Source of the DNA: Liolophura sinensis
Taxonomy: Eukaryota > Mollusca > Polyplacophora > Chitonida > Chitonidae
Direction: 5' to 3'
Length of the DNA: 64,000 bases
NCBI RefSeq assembly: GCF_032854445.1
Contig: NC_088301.1
Span: forward strand, 23,346,226-23,410,225
Shown here: positions 22,404-33,129 of the stretch, piece after piece
How the letters are laid out: each line of letters starts with the position of its first letter
How positions within the stretch are numbered: position 1 is the stretch's first letter
Position numbers and translations under genes: made by a program
The notes under the pieces: generated by a model
What the model saw: only the letters and a program-made list of their open reading frames with translations
The model's database searches: none
What the model was told of the DNA's origin: nothing

Positions 22404-25400
22404 TTAGAGTGGTTGTATAGTCAATGGGAGACTAGTTTCCCCGCGGGAAAAGCGCACCTTGTCATACTCGTGCACAGTCTCACAAGGGCTTCTTCCCACA
22501 AAGGCCATGTTGTAGTATGTGTCCGAGCAGGGGCCATGATTTAGTGTCTCAGGGCTGGGAATATTGCATGGTACATCAGCGTTCCTGGGTGAGGTCGTGG
22601 CTGTCTCCGGAGAACCCGATCGGCATCTCCTTAATCTGAAAGATAACACATATACCTGTTATTCATTTTATGGTCGGTCGCTGTGAGTTCAAGCCCAGCT
22701 CAAGCTGGCTTCCTCTCCGGCCGTCAGGGAAGGTTTGCCAGAATCCTGCGGAAGATGGTTGGTTTAGCCCAGGCACTGTCCTATTTTCTCCCACTGTAGC
22801 CGCCGTCGTATAAGTGAAATATTCTTGAAAAGGGCGGAAAACACCAATCAGATAAATAAATATTTCATGGAGTCTAAACAAAAACCATACCAATACATCG
22901 AAGTATACATCATGAATCTATTTACAATATATTCCTATTACCATCTGTGGAAAAACTATAGCTCTGTTTCATTTGGCCATTGTTAAACGGTGTGCTCAAA
23001 TATATTTCGCTTATACGACGACGGCCAGCATTAATGTGATCGTCGGAAATCCGTCGAGTTCAGTGGAAACCCACGACCATCCATAGGTTGAGGCATGGCA
23101 GATCTTCCTACTTGCGATTGGAGAAGCTAGCATGAGCTGGTGATCGCATTGGTGAGACGCTCCTGAGTCATGCATTATTCTGCGCCAGCAAGCTAACCAA
23201 ATGATCTTCAATTCATTCACCAAAATTTGTTCAGTGAGTACATAAAGCGTTAAAACAATTCAAAAATAGAACCTAATAAATAAACTTAATAGTTGTGAGA
23301 CTATATTCTATGTTAAATATGCAAACGTTATGTCTGAAGCAAGCTGGCTTATAGACTAAACCAGTAAACGAGTTTGCGCACAAAATATAGTAATCACTGT
23401 ACATTATTTAGAGCATTGTTGTAGAGTATCCAACAACAAATGAGAATCACAGAATTCATAATATGTCCAAAACTTCTGCATAGATCGAGCTTGTTTTCAA
23501 TCTTAATGTGAGGGTTTATAAAGGCACACGTCATTCAGTCAAAATCAGAAAACATCTGGCACGATTACTACACAGAAACCCCAGATTTACAAACGAAAAT
23601 ACACAACGGACAGACAGAGGAACACACACGAGCGGACAGACAGGCGAACATACACGAGCGGACAGACAGGCGAACATACACGAGCAGACAGACAGGCGAA
23701 CGTACACGAGCTGACAGACAGACAAACATACACGACGGACAGACAGAGGAACATACACGAGCGGACAGACAGGCGAACGTACACGAGCTGACAGACAGAC
23801 AAACATACACGACGGACAGACAGAGGAACATACACGAGCGGACAGACAGGCGAACGTACACGAGCTGACAGACAGACAAACATACACGACGGACAGACAG
23901 AGGAACATACACGAGCGGACAGACAGGCGAACATACACGAGCTGACAGACAGACAAACATACACGACGGACAGACAGAGGAACATACACGAGCGGACAGA
24001 CAGGCGAACATACACGAGCTGACAGACAGACAAACATACACGACGGACAGACAGAGGAACATACACGAGCGGACAGACAGGCGAACATACACGAGCTGAC
24101 AGACAGACAAACATACACGACGGACAGACAGAGGAACACACACGAGCGGACAGACAGGCGAACATACACGAGCTGACAGACAGACAAACATACACGACGG
24201 ACAGACAGACAAACATACACGAGCGAACAGACATATATTACAGCAGAAAATATATGAAATTACTTGCACTTCTGTTCCATTGAAAGAACATCCATCCTGC
24301 TGATAATAAGTCGTTGTTAAGATCTAGAAAGTCAAAAACGAGTGTCAAAAGCAACTATACTGGATCTTTCTTGGAGATTAGTCCTTACTTACAGGCTGAG
24401 AACCACGATGGTAATTACAACGGCTACGACAATGACACTGGTCACGCAGCCGATTATCACACCAGAGTAGTCGATGAGGTGTTCTGAAACGATATAGGAC
24501 GAAAAACGCCATGAAATAGTCTTGCGATCCTTCAGCGCATTAGTACACTAACAAACTTATTTTTTGGTTTCGACACTTTCTTTTAGATAAGACTGGTTTT
24601 GCTACAAAGCGACAGATTTGGGTTGTTTGTTTGTTTGTTTGTTTTTGGGTTTTTTTCGGATTTTACGTCGCTTTCAGCAATATATCAGTCATATTACTAG
24701 GATGTCTCCTTGTAGTTGTAGCTGATCGGACCCGGTGCTGACACATTGTTGTGATGCCTCACAAGAACGAAATGCACAGTATACATCACCAGGCACTTCA
24801 CATTTAGCCGCGTTTACTAGCTTTATAATAAGCCAAGAACCGAACTCGTTAGCTCATGAATATTGATAAGTAGCCTGCAGTATCCGATCAAACAGTAGCT
24901 TCCTCTTTTATGAACATCCAAGACGAAACATGCTAAAACATAATATAAATACCATACAAATTTAGTTAATATTATTTCATAGGCTGACAATTAAGTAGCA
25001 CGATATAGGTTAGAATAAGTTTTGTGAGATGTAAAATGCAGCTGTAGAAAACTCAGCAGTTTCTAGGTATAAACATTTAAACAGCCGTACTCAATTAAAC
25101 TGTGGAAAAGACAAACACTGTATAGAGTGAGGGTGTGGTCAGCACATGAAGGCCGTTGAGACCAATTAAAACTGTATGAAGAAAATATTAACTTATCTGA
25201 TTGGTGTTTTACGCCTTGGTATTTTTGTATCCTCTCCAATCGTATACGCTTGCTTGCGATCTGCGGATGGCCGTGGGTTTCCCCCTGGCTCTTCCCGTTT
25301 TCTTCGCACCACAATGTCGTGGCATAAGTGAAATATTCTGGCGTACGAAATAAAAGTTCCTTAGCCTATTCTAAACAGGTAAGGTGTAGGTTTGCATTTG

Positions 25401-28400
25401 CAAAGCGTGACGTTTTATAACTAGTCAAAAAGGTGCATGACTTACTCGTGATTGAATTCCATTCTTCGTCACACATTTCTCCATACCAGCCCTTAGAACA
25501 AACTGAAATAGTACAATCAGAATAGAAGATTAATACCGTAAAAATTAGTCAGACTTTCCATACTGCAATTTACATGTACATCAGAATACATATAAAGCAC
25601 AATAGTTAACGGTTGTTAAGTGCATACTGATGTTAGAGTTCCAAAAGATCATAGCAATGGGAAGAAAGTGTTCCATTTTGTAACTTTATTTAGAGACAGG
25701 TATAACGTACACTTAAGCGATACAGATACATGTACACTTGTGAAAAACATGAAGAACGTCAGAGGATCGTTACGACCGTGGAAATGTTGTGAAGACCTTC
25801 AGAAGACCATGAAAATCATTAGAAAATCGTGACGGAAATTGTACGATCGTGAAAACCATTAAAAAGATCGCGAAGGCCCTCAGAAGATCGTGAAAACCAT
25901 TAGAAAATCGCGAAGGTCTTCAGAATTTCGTGAAAACCATTAGAAGATCGCGAAGGCCCTCAGAAGATCGTGAAAACCATAAGAAGATCGCGAAGGCCCT
26001 CAGAAGGCTGTGAAATCCATTATAAATTCCTGAAGATCTCCACAAGATCGTTATCATACCATCAGAAAACCTTAAAGACAATTAAAAGATCGTGACAACG
26101 GCCATGCGAAAATCTGAAGTTCGTCAGACCATCGCGAAGACAGTCAAGAGATCGTAAATATAATTAAAGACGTACAGCAAAGAGAGTGAAACCAGAGCAG
26201 TGACGAGAGTATGATAGCTGGCAAATGATCACATAAAGCCTGTTAGAAAATCACGTGATAATAGGATCTGAGTGGGTTATATGGATGCGGAATGTGTGTA
26301 ATTTGTTTTAACTGTGCTTCGAAAAAGCCTTATGATTGTAATGTGATTAGAACAAGAGGATCTCAGTATGTAATTTATTTGTTTATTTGTTTATTTAAAT
26401 AGTGTTACCGGTAACGTCATGCATTATGGGGAAAGCCCACAACCATCAGCAGGTTGCTGTCAGACCTAACCACTTACGACCAGAGGGGAAGCCAGCATGA
26501 GCTGGACTTTAACTCACACCGACTGCATTGGTGAGTGGCGCCTGTATGAGCTTTTGTGCCGTATGAGCTGGCACGCCAACAACTCGGCCACGGAAGCTCT
26601 TGCTTGTGTAATGAAGGTTCAGTTTTATTTACCAAAGAGTTGTACTTCACAAAGCGTCAGTGGGCTTGGTGACCACGGCGGTAAATTTATCTGGACCGTG
26701 TTTCCTGTTCTTGGGTTACCATCATTACATGTACCGTTGATGATGTCCCCAGGTCGTCACTGGTTGTTGTGTCTACATAACATGTGCTGTAGCTCTTATT
26801 ATTCATCCCCACACTCAGCCTAAAGCCGTTCAACCGGGAACCACCTGGAATGCATGTGCCAGAATCATATTTTTTTAAAAACATTGCTTTTTAAATTCGA
26901 TGATTGTATTACAAGAGAAATATTCAATGTATAGAATGTCTGTATAGTCTGTATTTTGCTGTATTTTAAAATATAGAAAATTATTATAAATATTTAAGAA
27001 AGCCAACGTGAGTGGATCTACAAAAATGCAGCAAAAATTTCCAACTGTACATTTACAGTATACTGACTTGCCATAGAATTACCTAATGTACTTTACCGTC
27101 ATTTAAGCTTTAACTACACATTATAATGATGAATGTTTCATTACTCTTTCTTACATGTGACGACGTTGTGCCTTTACAGCGCCTTGTTTGTACATCTACA
27201 AAACTGACCATAAATTTACAGGTCAGAAAACATTTGTCTTTCTGTAGGAAAATGAACTGCGGCCGAGAATGCTAACAAAGAAAAAGTACCTATGGTTTTT
27301 CCTGGGCTATCGAAATAAGTTTTGCAATATTAAAATCTGTCTCAAAGCTGGGTCTTAAACTAGCATATGCCACTTTCACTCTGAAACTTGCCATTAGCCA
27401 TTTTCTAACATCTCATCTAACCAGGTTACACACTACAAAGAAAGGAAAGGCCGTGCTATTTTTAGATATATTTTCTCTCCATTCTCCTTGCTGCCGTTTT
27501 TCGTTTTTTTTCTGCTTGTTGAGTGGTCTCATTATGTAGCAGAGGCGTCAAAGTTTCACTCTAGGCATAAATTTGTGCGTTTTTGACGAAATGGTGGCGG
27601 GCGCACACTCGACAAAAGTAGCGAAAAGACTGGGTTTGACCTCTATCAGCTGTTTGTCAATTTTGTGAAAATCTTCATCGGTCAGTCCCTATCAGGAATT
27701 TGACTGGAGTTGTCTCAGGGGACGATGACTATGAAATCCCGAGCGTTCGGGGCTCCCAGATTTAGGACCAGCCCTGTGAGGCCAAGCGATAACATGTAAG
27801 TAAATGGGAGAATAATTGTGGTGTGTGGCCAACCACATCTTACTTCTAAACACAGACTTTTTAAACTGGAGAGTGACTTCAAGGTAATTTAGTGCGGCCT
27901 TTATCTCTATCGATAACCAAGCGGGATGGCATGTTTTTTTTTTGTTGTTGATTTTTTTTTTGGGTCTCCAGTTCATGTGCCTTAAAATTTCCTGTAATGT
28001 TCTTGATGTTCTTCCGTTTGTCCAGTCAGAAATCAGATGGAAATACAGGGTCTACAGCTGTTGTATTTTACAGGAATATTAGGAGCAGTTACTTACATGG
28101 CTTGTATGTTTGTTGTTTTGTTTTACAAGATCCGACTCTGTTGTAAATCTGGAACCTGTAAAGAGAGTATTTCCTGTCCAGTGACACTATCCACGTGCGT
28201 TGATTAAAAGACTCTGTGTGTGTACATATCTTCAGGGAATGACCCACTTTACCGTCGACGGCGAAATGAGACTTGAAGATATCAAATGTTGATGACTGGC
28301 TCGTCTGTTGGTTCAGTGCCACATTGCCTTTGAAATAAATTTCAGATCATAATTATTAATAAATAAAATTCAATTTTAATTAGAACTACCTTCAGCTTCA

Positions 28401-31400
28401 CGGCCTCCGAGCAGTCGTCACGAATGATTTTCACCTTGTGGTTCAGTCCTCAGAGGTTTGCGTCGTGACAACGGTGTAACAGGTCATCGGAAACACATCG
28501 ATGCCGATATCTTCAGATACACAGCCCGTTTTAGAAAGTCATGGACAGTTATCTTTGCAGCTAAAACACATAATTGTCAAGTCACCATTTAAGTCTAGGT
28601 TAAACCAATGGGCCTAAATATCTATTTATGAATAGGGTGATGCTATTCAAACACTTGAAGCGAGAAAATATATAGTAATCCTAGTTTAGCATGGTCCAAC
28701 CAAATGAAAAGAGCATGCTCCGGGCTACAATTTAAAGCAAATTTTAAGACTCTCGATTTATAGATCATTGAAATTACGTAATTTCAAAACATTAAACATG
28801 GGAAGGTCTACCAGCAATTTGGGAATTGTCGTGGGTTTCCCCTAGACTATCTCCGGTTTCCTTCCTAGATAAATAATTCAATCAATCAATCAAAACTCTA
28901 AGAGTAGTTCTTTGACCATATTTCAAGAAGTCATAAAGGTAGACCATAAACAGAACTAAACTGACGGTCAAGAGAAACTTTACAAAGATTTCAAATCAAT
29001 TTACTTTGCCAAAGCAAAAAACAGGATGACTGAGGTTTAATATATTTAAAAAGAACAATGACTTTACATATTGAAAGTCTTGAGTAAGAACGGACAAAGC
29101 AGACCTCAAATCATTTTACAAGTGAATAAACAGAGCAGGGGGAGATAAAATAGCCATTCCATCTTGGTTAACAATGTGCAGAGTATACAAAAAGTTGATT
29201 ATTTTCAAAATCAGTCAATATCAAAACCAATCAATATCGCGTATGGCCACCCCTTGCTTCAATGCATAAAAAACTCTCCGACGCATAGAAAAAATCAGTC
29301 GTCTGATGAGATGACGTGGGATTCGTTGCCATTTATCTTGGAGAGCGAACGCAAGTTCTTGTCGGTTTGCTGCAAGGTGTGGCCGTTGTCTTACTCGATC
29401 ACCCATGTTATCCCAAAGGTGTTCTATGGGGGGGACACATCTGGGGAAAGTGCAGGCCACAGCAAGACGCTGACGTCGTTGGCGTCCAGGAAGTTCTGCA
29501 CAACTCGAGCTGTATGGGGTCTGGCGTTGTCATGCTGGTACATGACACCACGTGGCTGCTGTTGAAGGAATGGCAGGACAACAGGACGTAGAATTTCATC
29601 CACGTAGATGATGACCAGTGGTATCCGTTCCTCTCCACAAATCCCACCCCACACCATCACGCTGCCGCCACCAAACGGTACTACCTCCTGGTCGCATGAT
29701 GCAGCCGTTCGTTCGCTTCTTCAACGATAAACTCGCTGTCTGCCATCGGCTCGGAACAGTCAGACGCTGGTTTCATCCGTGAAAACAACACGTTGCCAAT
29801 CATGCCGTTGCCAACGGCGCACAATTCGAGCCCATTGCAACCTCTGGCGACGATGTTCGTCTGTCCACAACTGCCCTCTGAATGGTCGATAGGCTCTAAT
29901 TCCGTGAGGCATGAGTTTCCTGGACACGGCCTGTTGACTGACCTAGTGACCTAAGGCATTGATTGACGATGACGCTACTGTCAGGAAGCGGTTCCTCTGG
30001 TGTAAGGTGCGCAGGGACCCGTCTTCTCTGGGCGTAGTTACCCTAGGCCTGCCTGTTCTTGGCCTGTCCAATGCCTGCCCTGTCTATCTGTAATGTTGTA
30101 TCAAGTTTGACACAGTTACACGAGAGCAGCCGAAGGTCCTGGCAATGTGGGCATGGGTGGCTCACATGGATACCATACCCTCTCGCGTTGTTCTGGAGTC
30201 AATCGAGACATTACTTTGGTGGTTTTTAGTCAGTGTGCAAGTCCAGCACACTGTGTGTAACGTTTTTATACACTCATTACATGTGCAGTAGCCCATGTGT
30301 GGGTCACGTAATTTTTCAACTTTCTTCGTTGTCTCAAAACAAATTCGTGTGGGCGTACATGATGTTTGTCGCACATGGGACTATGCTTCGTACAATGTTT
30401 TCCTAGAATAAGTTGGTATTAATTTGCTGAAATGCTGGTTAAATTTAACTCACGGAGTCTCTTTTTTGGCCGTCAGTTTATATTCGTATTAAGCCAGCCA
30501 AATAGCATGTAACTGTCTACGATGTTTGTTTGTTTTTTGTCTTGGAAAATTCAAAAATAGGTCGTCTCGGTCTGTGGCAAACTTCAGTCCATTGTATAGC
30601 CGTATAGCCAGAGCAGGTGTGCACCGTTAAATTTCAGTGCAATTGGATTAGCGGTTTTGGAGAAAGAAGAGGGAGATTGATGTATCTCCAATATGACGGT
30701 TAAGAAGGTCAGTGGGGCGTAAATGTTTTCTATACCAGTGCGTAACCCAAGGGATAAGGTAATAAATATTGTATGAGAATATATTCCGATAGACTAACGA
30801 CAAAATGCAAATAATTATATTACTACTTCGTTCATAAACCTTCATAAGTATCATAAAAAGCCCATTGCGTAGAAGTATGCAACTTTCTCATAGCTGATCT
30901 CCGTGGCACTTTAAACTTTTCTTCGACCTCTAACACATTATGGGACGTTTCTGCGCAGCCATGTATGTTTTTCTCTCCACTGCGCAGCGGCTGATGCATG
31001 GAAAAATGTTCCAAACGCGGTTGTGTTGAAAAAGACTTAATTACGACAACGGAGAGTTTTGTAAAAGGACAACAATTTCTTTGAGAGTAATTGTATTAGA
31101 GTTGTTTGGAAATATAAAGTAGTCAGTGGGTTCTTAACTGCATAGTAACAATGATTAGCGAAAGCGTAGTTTTTTAAATACGGAGTTCCGCTTTCAAGGT
31201 GTGGCCGGTTTTTGTAGCAGCCCTTTACCTTAAATATCCACAAAAGAGGTTGGCATATTTCTCCACCAGATGAAGCGAGCTTCTACAGATGACGTAACAT
31301 GTGAGATGTGCGATAGAGACTAGTTATTGGGAAGTTGCATACTTCTAGATAATGGACTTCTAGCATCATCCACATATAATGAATGTATCCACTTACCTCC

Positions 31401-33116
31401 GCTTCCTTCCTTCTACAGCCATGAATATATGAATATATAAAGAAAGCAAATAGTTTACAAAATACTTGTATTCTACCGTCATGAGACTTGACAAGGGAGT
31501 ACTGAGGAAAGTTGTGAGCTCGAACTCTTTTGTAGTTATAGTAAATGTGATCCCCCAATAGATGCTTAAAATTTTTGACAGGTCACGTGATACATTAAGA
31601 TTTGTTGTACCTTGTTGTGGCGATTAAAGAGTTCGAACATTACACCATTGATATCTACGTATTAGGAATCGCTGTATTCTCCAGAAACCAATTAACAAAT
31701 TACGTTACACTATATGCAATGTATTATCCATTTAAAACTCAGTAACGGTGGGTGGCGATTGGGTCTCTATATTCATCTACTGGTATACGTGAACTTATGG
31801 CATAATATCTGGGTATACACGCAACACTGAATCTATGGTGTGGAAGGTGTCGTTCATACTGACTGTCAGTTAGAGACGTTCATAATGACTGACAGTTATA
31901 GCCGTTCACACTGACTGACAGTTACAATAGGTACATACTGACTGAAAGTTACAATCGTCTGAGAGTTGTTCATACTCATTAGCAGTTACATCCTTTCACG
32001 CTGACTGCCATTTAAAGTCGTTCCTACTACCTTGAAGTTACAGTCACTCATACAGTTGACTGCAGGTTACAGTCGTTCATACTGAGTGACAGTTACAATC
32101 GTTCACGCTGACTGACAGTTACAGTTGTTCACAATGATTTGCAGTTAAAGTCATTGATACTGACTGCCAGTTACAGGTAACTTCAGTTTTTCATACTGAC
32201 TGGCAGTTACAGTCGTTCATACTGACTTACCCCTTTAAGGTACACGTAATATTGAATAGTGTTTTTTTTTTATTTCGTCGTAACCCCAGACCCCAGTACT
32301 CACGTCTCTGACAGGTAGAACCGTCCCAGCCTAGGGTGCAATTTCCGTCACAGCCTGTCCGAGGATCACAGTATCCGGCACAGTTACAGTAATACTCACA
32401 GTCTGGTCCAAATCGGCAAGCCTCCGCTGCACATGAAGAAGATTTTGATAATGAAATTAACATAATTTAATCACAGCCTCTGTGGTCTACTTACATGAAT
32501 ATATATGGGCAATAACCCAAGCAAACTTTGCATGTTTTGAAGCCTGAACATTAGTTCCAAGCTAAAAGTAATCTTGTACATTTATTTATTTATTTTTTTA
32601 TTTGATTGGTGTACACAAATTCCTTATCGTAGGAGGAAACCGGACAAAGCCCGAAGGAAACCCAAGACCATTCGCAGGTTGCTGGTGGACCTTCCCACGT
32701 ACGACCAGACAGAAAGCGAGCATGAACTCATAGCTACTGGATTACTATACAGCGCTGGCACACTAATCACTCGGCCACGGAAGCCCCCGTCAGTATGTAA
32801 TGAACGTTCAGTTTTACTTACCAAAGAGTTGTACTTCACAAAGCGTCAGTGGGCTTGGCTCTTACAGCAACATAGCCGCACGTGGGAAGGTCTGTCAGCA
32901 GCCTGCGGATGGTCGTAGGTATCCCCTGGGTTCTGCCTGGTTTCCTCCCACCATAATGCTGGCCGCCGTCGTATAAGTGAAATATTCTTGAGTACGGCGT
33001 AAAATACCAATCAAATAAATAAAATAAATAAACAAATACAACCACATACGTAGTTTGTACCAACCTGCTGAAGCCAGCCAGCACAGCATCGTTAGAGCTG
33101 GGACTACCGTGTGCAT
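22404..33116 (-). CDS. EGF / fucolectin-domain type I membrane receptor-like protein (multi-exon)
   Basis: Exons read 5' to 3' on the minus strand: 33116-33065 signal peptide (MHTVVPALTMLCWLASA); 32426-32304 EGF-like (ACRFGPDCEYYCNCAGYC...GWDGSTCQ); 28327-28097 first half of a fucolectin/F5-8C-like (FTP) domain (NVALNQQTSQSST, AVDG, IYNR); 26844-26633 second half (RLNGFRLSVG, CYVD, ending LTLCEVQLFG); 25502-25446 short EGF-like stalk (CSKGWYGEMCDEEW); 24483-24393 transmembrane helix; 22635-22404 cytoplasmic tail with YYNM and EYDKV tyrosine motifs. Exons up to the stalk are all phase 1. The second lectin exon is 212 bases where 213 would keep frame, with an apparent one-base loss near 26730, so the gene may be decaying or the base miscalled. 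Extra exons may be missed, for example around 28.4-28.56 kb. Inferred role: cell-surface glycan recognition. Confidence 0.72.
22655..22870 (+). mobile_element. SINE-I copy
   Basis: From GTCGCTGTGAGTTCAAGCC (B-box region) through CAGCTCAAGCTGGCTTCC and GTATAAGTGAAATATTCTTG to AATCAGATAAATAAA. It lacks the 5' A-box part. Lies just upstream of the tail exon of the lectin-receptor gene. Confidence 0.85.
22985..23225 (-). mobile_element. SINE-I copy, antisense
   Basis: Carries CTTATACGACGACGGCCAGC, GGAAACCCACGACCATCC and CGCATTGGTGAGACGCTCCTG, reading towards a degraded tRNA-like head. It is intronic to the lectin-receptor gene. 23.24-23.60 kb holds nothing recognised. Confidence 0.85.
23607..24232. 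repeat. 77-bp higher-order minisatellite
   Basis: About eight copies of a 77-bp unit, itself three ~26-bp subunits (GGACAGACAGAGGAACATAC, GGACAGACAGGCGAACATAC and TGACAGACAGACAAACATAC types). The GAGGAA marker recurs at exact 77-base steps (23745, 23822, 23899, 23976, 24053, 24130). All three minus-strand frames stay open for more than 200 codons because no frame of the unit has a stop. Most likely non-coding and intronic. Confidence 0.95.
24640..24800. mobile_element. SINE-like fragment, CAGCAATAT type
   Basis: TTTTACGTCGCTTTCAGCAA followed by TATATCAGTCATATTACTAGG resembles the CGCTTTCAGCAATATTCCAGC core of SINEs I associate with gastropods. It is degraded. Confidence 0.45.
25195..25370 (+). 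mobile_element. SINE-I 3' fragment
   Basis: Contains GATCTGCGGATGGCCGTGGG, ACCACAATGTCGTGGCATAA and GTGAAATATTCTGGCGTACG. The tRNA-related part is missing. Intronic. Confidence 0.75.
25785..26170. repeat. Degenerate tandem repeat, AAGATCGTGAAAACCATTAG type
   Basis: Repeated, diverged units alternate AGAAGATCGTGAAAACCAT with AGAAGATCGCGAAGGCCCTC, with a period of about 50 bases and a half-period of about 26. It lies in the intron between the lectin exons and the stalk exon. Confidence 0.8.
26380..26610 (-). mobile_element. SINE-I copy next to the second lectin exon
   Basis: Carries ACCATCAGCAGGTTGCTG, GAAGCCAGCATGAGCTGGAC and GCATTGGTGAGTGGCGCC, antisense, with an eroded head. It lies just 3' of exon 26844-26633. 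The same SINE-plus-exon arrangement recurs at 32.59-32.86 kb. Confidence 0.85.
26890..28085. other. Intron, no recognised element
   Basis: AT-rich intronic sequence between the two lectin exons. I see no further exon or named repeat. Confidence 0.4.
28800..28890 (+). mobile_element. SINE-I short fragment
   Basis: GAAGGTCTACCAGCAATTTG and GTCGTGGGTTTCCCCTAGAC match the middle of the family. It ends in (AATC)n. Confidence 0.6.
29221..30211 (-). mobile_element. Tc1/mariner transposase relic (DD34E-like)
   Basis: About 990 bases, equal to the usual ~330-340 codons. The N-terminus starts at 30211 (MSRLTPEQRERVW). The catalytic region shows FTDETSVWLF, YQHDNARPHTA and SPDVSP with PIEHLWD, and the C-terminus ends IRDIDWF. 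The frame is broken more than once: stops in the N-terminal half, and a frame slip at a seven-base G/C run near 29428-29434 just before the PIEHLWD block. TIRs were not identified. It is a dead copy inside an intron of the lectin-receptor gene, antisense to nothing functional. Confidence 0.9.
30400..31475. other. Intron, no recognised feature
   Basis: No exon or repeat recognised between the Tc1 relic and the MITE-like fragment. Confidence 0.4.
31480..31640. mobile_element. MITE-like fragment related to 18.25-18.62 kb
   Basis: Shares GAGCTCGAACTCTTTTGT, AATGTGATCC and TTTTTGACAGGTCACGTGAT with the element found in the coiled-coil relics. The GGGGA-type ends are not clear here. Confidence 0.55.
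31840..32230. repeat. ~26-bp minisatellite, TTCATACTGACTGACAGTTA type
   Basis: About 14 diverged units of the form GTTCATACTGACTGACAGTTACAGTC. It is located 70 bases 3' of the EGF-like exon (minus strand), in the intron. Confidence 0.85.
32590..32790 (-). mobile_element. SINE-I copy, antisense
   Basis: GTAGGAGGAAACCGGACAAA, CCATTCGCAGGTTGCTGG and ACTCGGCCACGGAAGCCCCC. It reaches the A-box end. Adjacent to a duplicated lectin exon fragment. Confidence 0.85.
32797..32862 (-). pseudogene. Duplicated 3' end of the lectin-domain exon
   Basis: On the minus strand this repeats the last ~37 coding bases of exon 26844-26633 (the LTLCEVQLFG end) with its donor site, here GTAAGT, and the following intron bases up to a SINE-I copy. 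The same order is found at 26.67-26.38 kb. It is the trace of an internal duplication of the second lectin exon plus its downstream SINE, now truncated on the 5' side by another SINE-I. Confidence 0.75.
32870..33035 (+). mobile_element. SINE-I 3' half
   Basis: CGCACGTGGGAAGGTCTG through CTGGCCGCCGTCGTATAAGT to AATCAAATAAATAAA. Only about 30 bases separate it from the donor side of the signal-peptide exon. Confidence 0.9.
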
Positions 33117-33129
33117 CACTGGTTAGAAT

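Noticed and set aside
25785-26170. CRISPR-like regularly spaced repeats
   Set aside because: Units are contiguous and diverged with no unique spacers, and the genome is eukaryotic.
28380-28575. Possible extra cysteine-rich exon of the receptor gene
   Set aside because: A CKDN...TGC pattern follows an acceptor-like TTTAG, but stops interrupt it and no donor fits; left as a weak possibility only.
29164-29591. Plus-strand open frames of 91-133 codons
   Set aside because: Antisense shadows of the Tc1 transposase relic on the minus strand.
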